Assembly: GCF_900104555.1 (NCBI RefSeq)
Contig: NZ_FNJU01000004.1
Location: 311,909-375,908 of the forward strand
DNA length: 64,000 nucleotides
Source: Litchfieldia salsa
GTDB lineage: Bacteria > Bacillota > Bacilli > Bacillales > Bacillaceae_L
Direction of reading: 5' to 3'
The number at the start of each line of letters is the position of its first letter. The stretch's first letter is position 1. Shown piece by piece: positions 57,337 to 64,000 of the stretch. Both the position numbers and the translations under genes were made by a program. The notes under the pieces were generated by a model that was given only the letters and a program-made list of their open reading frames with translations, had not been told where the DNA came from and did not search any database.

Positions 57337-57606
57337 ATGTTCATTCACATAGGAGAGAATGTGATTATTCAATCAGATGATGTTGTAGCTATTCTTGATC
57401 GTCAATTAGTTAAATCCTCCTCCATCGTAAGTGAATTTTTAGAAAAACAAACACAACCTATTGTTGAATTAACAAAGATTGAATACAAATCTGTTGTGGT
57501 GACAGTTGATCACATTTATTTTTCCCCATTATCTTCAAGTACGTTAAAAAAACGTGCACAACTAATTTTAGATCTCGAATCAGTTTTAGAAGAAGAAGTT
57601 ATGTAG
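57337..57606 (+). CDS. remB: Extracellular matrix regulator RemB (YaaB)
   Basis: This 89-residue DUF370 protein starts MFIHIGENVIIQSDDVVAILD, with GAGGTGATGG upstream. RemB and RemA activate biofilm matrix operons in B. subtilis. It is a normal-sized member in the conserved recF-gyrB gap. Confidence 0.93.
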   Translation: MFIHIGENVIIQSDDVVAILDRQLVKSSSIVSEFLEKQTQPIVELTKIEYKSVVVTVDHIYFSPLSSSTLKKRAQLILDLESVLEEEVM

Positions 57607-57647
57607 TAGCATTAGTTGTTTAATAGCTTTGTCAATAATGAATGTAG

Positions 57648-59585
<1,938 letters not shown>

Positions 59586-59591
59586 AAATAG

Positions 59592-59620
59592 AACAAAGGG
59601 GGATTACTGCCCCCTTTGTT
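59592..59620 (+). terminator. Hairpin between gyrB and gyrA
   Basis: AACAAAGGGGG pairs with CCCCCTTTGTT around ATTACTG. The T tract is weak, so it may be a partial terminator or a stability element. Confidence 0.75.
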
Positions 59621-59687
59621 TACATATTTCTAGTCTATCTTTATCTTAATAGAACATATCTTTTACCCTAGTTAGGGAGGTTTTTGA

Positions 59688-62225
59688 ATGTCTGAGACAC
59701 AAGGTTCTCAAGTAACTGAAATAAATATAAGTCAAGAAATGAAAGCCTCATTTTTAGATTATGCAATGAGTGTTATCGTAGCGAGGGCACTTCCAGATGT
59801 AAGGGATGGTCTAAAGCCTGTTCACCGCCGTATTTTGTATGCTATGAATGATTTAGGAATGACATCAGATAAAGCATATAAAAAGTCAGCACGTATTGTT
59901 GGTGAAGTTATTGGTAAATACCACCCACATGGCGACTCTGCTGTTTACGATACAATGGTTCGTATGGCTCAAAATTTTAACTATCGCTATATGCTTGTTG
60001 ATGGTCACGGAAACTTTGGTTCAGTTGATGGTGATGCAGCAGCAGCGATGCGTTATACAGAAGCACGTATGTCAAAAATATCAATGGAATTAATCCGTGA
60101 TATTAATAAAGACACCATTGATTATCAAGATAACTATGATGGTTCTGAAAGGGAACCAATGGTACTTCCCTCAAGGTTTCCTAATCTACTAGTAAATGGT
60201 GCTGCAGGAATTGCTGTAGGTATGGCTACAAATATTCCACCACATCAGTTAGGTGAAGTAATTGATGGAGTACTTGCTGTTAGTAAAAATCCAGATATTA
60301 CAATTCCAGAACTAATGGAGCTTATTCCAGGTCCTGATTTTCCAACTTCTGGCTTACTTTTAGGGAAAAGTGGGATTCGTAAAGCATACGAAACTGGTAG
60401 AGGATCAATTATTTTACGTGCAAAGATTGAAATCGAAGAAAAGAGCAATGGAAAAGAAGTCATCATTGTTCGTGAGCTTCCATATCAAGTAAATAAGGCA
60501 AAATTAATAGAGAAGATCGCAGAGCTAGTAAGAGATAAAAAAATAGATGGCATTACTGACTTACGGGATGAATCAGATCGTAAGGGAATGCGTATTGTAA
60601 TGGAAGTTCGTAAAGATGCAAATGCGAATGTTCTTTTGAATAACCTATACAAACAAACAGCGCTTCAAACAAGCTTTGGAATCAATCTTTTAGCTCTAGT
60701 TGATGGACAACCTAAGGTCCTAAATTTAAAGCAATGTCTTTATTACTATCTTGAGCACCAAAAGATAGTTATTAAACGAAGAACTGCTTATGAACTTCGT
60801 AAAGCAGAAGCAAGAGCTCATATTTTAGAAGGGTTGCGAATTGCGTTAGACCACCTTGATCAGGTTATTGCGTTAATTCGTGCTTCTCAAACAACTGAAA
60901 TTGCAAGAGAAGGTTTGATGTCAACATTTGGATTATCTGAAAAACAGGCACAAGCAATCTTAGATATGAGACTTCAAAGATTAACAGGGTTAGAACGTGA
61001 AAAGATCGAAGAAGAGTATCAAGGACTTGTTCAATTAATCGCAGAATTAAAGGCGATTTTAGCAGATGAGGAAAAGGTATTAGAGATTATTAGAGAAGAA
61101 TTACTAGAAATCAAAGAGCGTTTTAATGATGTTCGTCGTACTGAAATTATCGCAGGTGGCTTAGAGATGATTGAAGACGAAGATTTAATACCTCAAGAAA
61201 ATATTGTAGTAACCCTTACACATAATGGATACATTAAACGTTTACCAGTTTCTACATATCGTAGTCAAAAAAGAGGTGGACGTGGAATTCAAGGAATGGG
61301 TACAAATGAGGATGACTTTGTTGAACATCTATTAACAACCTCAACACATGATACGATTCTTTTCTTTACAAATAAAGGAAAAGTATATCGTTCAAAGGGA
61401 TATGAGATACCTGAATATAGTCGTACAGCTAAAGGAATACCAATTATTAACTTACTCGAGATTGAAAAGGATGAATGGGTAAATGCTATCATTCCTGTAT
61501 CAGATTTCGTAGATGATTGGTCCTTATTCTTTACAACAAAACAAGGGATTTCAAAATGTTCTCCATTGTCTTCCTTTGCCAATATACGTACAAGTGGTCT
61601 AATCGCAGTTGGCTTAAGAGAGAATGATGAGCTTATTTCGGTTAAACTGACTGATGGTACAAAGGATATTATTATTGGGACCAAAAATGGAATGTTAATT
61701 AGATTCCCAGAAACAGACGTGCGTTCTATGGGAAGAACTGCTGCTGGTGTAAAGGGGATCACATTAGACGATGATGATGAAGTTGTTAGTATGGAGATCC
61801 TTGAAGAAGGTGTAGATGTTTTAATCGTTACCAAGAAAGGTTATGGAAAACGTACACCAGAAAAAGAATACCGTGTTCAAAGCCGTGGTGGAAAAGGTTT
61901 AATTACCTCTAAAATAACAGAAAATAATGGTGAGGTTATTGCAGTAAAGGCTGTAACAGCAGCTGAAAATGATTTAATGTTAATCACTGGTGCTGGTGTT
62001 CTTATAAGAATGGCAATTGAAGATATTTCACAACTTGGCCGTAATACACAAGGGGTTAAACTTATACGTCTTGGGGAAAATGAATTTGTTGCCACAGTTG
62101 CAAAGGTTCAAAAAGAAGAAGAAGAAGAAGAGTTCGATGAAAATGATGAAGAAGAAATCATTAATTCTTCAGAAGCAGTTATAGAAGAAACTGGGTCTGA
62201 AGAAACTGATAATGAAAGTGAATAA
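59688..62225 (+). CDS. gyrA: DNA gyrase subunit A
   Basis: This 845-residue subunit has the cleavage domain with catalytic tyrosine in [11 protein letters not shown], the quinolone region ([11 protein letters not shown], with Ser present, so no classic resistance change), a coiled coil and C-terminal beta-pinwheel with the GyrA box QKRGGRG. The C-terminus carries a long acidic tail (from about residue 812). GGGAGG precedes the ATG. Confidence 0.98.
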   Translation: MSETQGSQVTEINISQEMKASFLDYAMSVIVARALPDVRDGLKPVHRRILYAMNDLGMTSDKAYKKSARIVGEVIGKYHPHGDSAVYDTMVRMAQNFNYRYMLVDGHGNFGSVDGDAAAAMRYTEARMSKISMELIRDINKDTIDYQDNYDGSEREPMVLPSRFPNLLVNGAAGIAVGMATNIPPHQLGEVIDGVLAVSKNPDITIPELMELIPGPDFPTSGLLLGKSGIRKAYETGRGSIILRAKIEIEEKSNGKEVIIVRELPYQVNKAKLIEKIAELVRDKKIDGITDLRDESDRKGMRIVMEVRKDANANVLLNNLYKQTALQTSFGINLLALVDGQPKVLNLKQCLYYYLEHQKIVIKRRTAYELRKAEARAHILEGLRIALDHLDQVIALIRASQTTEIAREGLMSTFGLSEKQAQAILDMRLQRLTGLEREKIEEEYQGLVQLIAELKAILADEEKVLEIIREELLEIKERFNDVRRTEIIAGGLEMIEDEDLIPQENIVVTLTHNGYIKRLPVSTYRSQKRGGRGIQGMGTNEDDFVEHLLTTSTHDTILFFTNKGKVYRSKGYEIPEYSRTAKGIPIINLLEIEKDEWVNAIIPVSDFVDDWSLFFTTKQGISKCSPLSSFANIRTSGLIAVGLRENDELISVKLTDGTKDIIIGTKNGMLIRFPETDVRSMGRTAAGVKGITLDDDDEVVSMEILEEGVDVLIVTKKGYGKRTPEKEYRVQSRGGKGLITSKITENNGEVIAVKAVTAAENDLMLITGAGVLIRMAIEDISQLGRNTQGVKLIRLGENEFVATVAKVQKEEEEEEFDENDEEEIINSSEAVIEETGSEETDNESE

Positions 62226-62230
62226 ACTTG

Positions 62231-62257
62231 AAAGGAACACTTTTGTAGTGTTCCTTT
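62231..62257 (+). terminator. Terminator of gyrA
   Basis: AAAGGAACAC pairs with GTGTTCCTTT, followed by T residues, 5 nt after the gyrA stop. Confidence 0.9.
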
Positions 62258-62278
62258 TTTTAAAAGACTCAGTTTTTA

Positions 62279-62390
62279 GTGTCTAGCTCCAACACCTAGC
62301 CCCTCAAGGCCATAGACCTACAGACGGAGCTTGCTGCTTCTTAGTCAGGGTTCTTAAACTTTGTAAGGCAGACCAGCGCTTGCGCTTTTC
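62279..62390. repeat. Intergenic repeat, family 1 (third copy)
   Basis: GTGTCTAGCTCC to GCGCTTTTC has the same ends as 11839-11956 (inverted) with a divergent interior. It lies between gyrA and the HD-GYP gene. Confidence 0.7.
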
Positions 62391-62439
62391 TTAGTTAATA
62401 GTCATGTACCAGGGGACTAATAAAAGGGGAACTATTCAA

Positions 62440-63513
62440 ATGAGAGTAAAAGTAGAGCAATTAATAGAAGGATGTATCCTCACGAAGGATGTGTCCTCTG
62501 TGTCATCTAAACCACTATTTCCAACTAAAACTGTTATAACTATTCAAGTTATTGAAGTATTACATGCATTTCTAATACAAGATGTTGAAGTAGATTCGAA
62601 TCTTATAAATGGTCTTCCGTTTACTCCTAGTGAAGTGATTGATAATAATACAGCTGCTACTAGTGTGGAAAATAGTTCATTCTATGATTTATATATGAGC
62701 ACAGTTAAAGAATATAAGAAGCTCTTTGCCAATTGGCAGGCAGGAATGTCTGTTGATATGAGTAAGGTTCGTTCGTTAATTGTACCACTTGTTGATAAAT
62801 CGTTTGAAGAACCCAATCAAATAATGCAACTGCATCGTTGGTCGACTAGAAGTGATTATTTCTATCACCATTCTGTTTCAGTTAGCTTAATTGCAGCACT
62901 CTTAGGAAAGAAGCTCCAGTATGAACAAGGCGATTATAATCAGCTTGCCATTGCCGGATTTTTAAGTGATTGTGGAATGGCAAAGATTGACCCAAAGATT
63001 GCTTTTAAAACTGGGCCATTAACATCTGCTGAATATAAAGAAATAAAAAACCATCCATTACTAAGTTATAAGATGTTAGAAAAGTTACCTCTGTTAAAGG
63101 ACAGTGTGAAACTTGCCGTATTTCAACATCATGAAAGAATTGACGGAACTGGTTACATCTTAGGTGTATCAGGTGACAAGCTACACCCCTTTGGAAAAAT
63201 AGTGGCAATCTCGGATGTCTATCATGCAATGTGTTGTGATAAGGATTACCGAGTAAAGAAGCCACCATTCATAGTACTTGAAGAAATTGCACAAGATTCA
63301 TTTGGTAAATTTGATGTACAATTAGTGAAACTGTTAATTCAAGAGGCAGCAAAAATCTCAATAGGTACTGAAGTAAAGTTGTCTAACGGACAAGTTGCAA
63401 AGGTAATCTTTATAGACGATAAATATCCAACAAGACCTATGGTTGATATTAATGGCTCTTTTCTTCAATTAACGAATAGAAAAGATCTATATATAGAAAG
63501 TATTCTTCTCTAA
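62440..63513 (+). CDS. HD-GYP domain protein with degenerate HD motif
   Basis: From MRVKVEQLIEG, with AAAAGGGGA upstream, it is 357 residues. A starter domain is followed by an HD-GYP domain (about residues 140-310). The GYP part HHERIDGTGY and later ISDVYHAM are present, but the usual HD(I/L)GK is SDCGMAKID, so the HD histidine ligand is missing. Active HD-GYP proteins degrade cyclic di-GMP. This one may be catalytically impaired, or a sensor. It stands between gyrA and an rrn operon, a place where related Bacillaceae have similar genes. Confidence 0.85.
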   Translation: MRVKVEQLIEGCILTKDVSSVSSKPLFPTKTVITIQVIEVLHAFLIQDVEVDSNLINGLPFTPSEVIDNNTAATSVENSSFYDLYMSTVKEYKKLFANWQAGMSVDMSKVRSLIVPLVDKSFEEPNQIMQLHRWSTRSDYFYHHSVSVSLIAALLGKKLQYEQGDYNQLAIAGFLSDCGMAKIDPKIAFKTGPLTSAEYKEIKNHPLLSYKMLEKLPLLKDSVKLAVFQHHERIDGTGYILGVSGDKLHPFGKIVAISDVYHAMCCDKDYRVKKPPFIVLEEIAQDSFGKFDVQLVKLLIQEAAKISIGTEVKLSNGQVAKVIFIDDKYPTRPMVDINGSFLQLTNRKDLYIESILL

Positions 63514-63520
63514 AAACTCA

Positions 63521-63557
63521 TAATAAAAGAATGAGAGTTACACTCATTCTTTTATTA
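63521..63557 (+). terminator. Terminator of the HD-GYP gene
   Basis: TAATAAAAGAATGAG pairs with CTCATTCTTTTATTA, followed by TTTAAA, 8 nt after the stop. Confidence 0.85.
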
Positions 63558-63570
63558 TTTAAAAAACATA

Positions 63571-63599
63571 TTGATATATATATTTATTCTTGCTATAAT
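63571..63599 (+). promoter_or_regulatory. rrn promoter P1
   Basis: TTGATA (63571-63576) and TATAAT (63594-63599) are spaced 17 bp apart, an ideal vegetative sigma factor promoter upstream of the 16S gene. Confidence 0.75.
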
Positions 63600-63642
63600 A
63601 TTTCGAGTCACCACAACTAAGAAAAGTTATTTTAAAAAAGTG

Positions 63643-63672
63643 TTGACGAAGAAAGTAAATATGTGATATATT
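63643..63672 (+). promoter_or_regulatory. rrn promoter P2 and leader
   Basis: TTGACG (63643-63648) and TATATT (63667-63672) are spaced 18 bp. The leader GTTCTTTGAAAACTG (63704-63718), typical of Bacillus rRNA operons, follows. Confidence 0.8.
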
Positions 63673-63780
63673 AATAAAGTCGCCTCAACGAGACGACATA
63701 CAAGTTCTTTGAAAACTGAACACAATAAACAAACGTCAACGTTTTAAATTAAGTAACAAACTATTGAGCAATCAATACTC

Positions 63781-64000
<220 letters not shown>

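Noticed and set aside
61289..61834. Long antisense open frame within gyrA (and another within gyrB, 58682-59137).
   Set aside because: These are typical shadow frames of conserved genes, with no start context and serine/threonine-rich translations.

Overview
The window is about 64 kb from a low-GC, Gram-positive, endospore-forming bacterium of the family Bacillaceae (Bacillus in the broad sense). It spans the chromosomal replication origin. The gene order walR-walK-walH-walI-walJ-htrC-yyzF-rlmH on one side, and rpmH-dnaA-dnaN-yaaA-recF-remB-gyrB-gyrA-16S rRNA on the other, is the classic order around a Bacillus oriC. Sporulation-linked genes (spoIIIJ/yidC1, yyaC, soj/spo0J) agree with this. 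Species-level identity cannot be fixed from the sequence alone.

Layout. (1) 1-4685 is accessory: the 5' end of an unknown divergent gene, an MFS transporter behind a 20-bp palindrome, and a three-gene leftward operon (membrane HEAT-repeat protein, PgaC/cellulose-synthase-like glycosyltransferase, GH18-like hydrolase) that looks like a polysaccharide synthesis unit. (2) 5217-11032 is a 5.8-kb mobile element inserted at the very 3' end of rlmH, the same target used by staphylococcal SCCmec. It is bounded by 14-bp direct repeats that encode the rlmH tail Glu-Pro-Tyr-His-Lys. It carries a large serine recombinase, an XRE-type regulator with an operator array, a Rep-like protein, a small serine resolvase with a res-like repeat cluster, and three unknown proteins. 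(3) 11015-20538 holds rlmH, yyzF with a DnaA-box cluster, htrC, the walJIHKR operon and an M23 peptidase with a possible WalR box. (4) 21056-22120 is a tRNA cluster (Lys, Glu, Asp, Phe) whose tRNA-Lys gene has undergone nested tandem duplication, leaving three truncated copies and 5S-like fragments. (5) 22285-28923 holds purA, dnaC, rplI, gdpP and yybS. (6) 29262-32342 is a MacAB-type exporter. (7) 32778-41998 holds rpsR-ssb-rpsF, ychF, yyaE, yyzM, an MscS channel, yyaD, yyaC and a DUF554 protein. (8) 42009-52103 holds spo0J-soj, noc, rsmG, mnmG, mnmE, jag, yidC, rnpA and rpmH. (9) 52555-64000 holds oriC in two parts flanking dnaA, then dnaN to gyrA, an HD-GYP gene with a degenerate HD motif, and the start of an rrn operon.

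How it works together. Genes on both sides of oriC mostly point away from the origin, so they are co-oriented with replication. Five parS sites (inside walK, yyaE and spo0J, and between soj, noc and rsmG) mark the partition domain that the ParA/ParB pair encoded here acts on. DnaA boxes occur at oriC (both sides of dnaA), upstream of mnmE and between yyzF and rlmH. Several families of 110-210 bp palindromic intergenic repeats are scattered through the core region.

The strongest candidates for something new are the SCC-like element, including a recombinase whose C-terminus is predicted to change on excision, and the tRNA-Lys duplication array.
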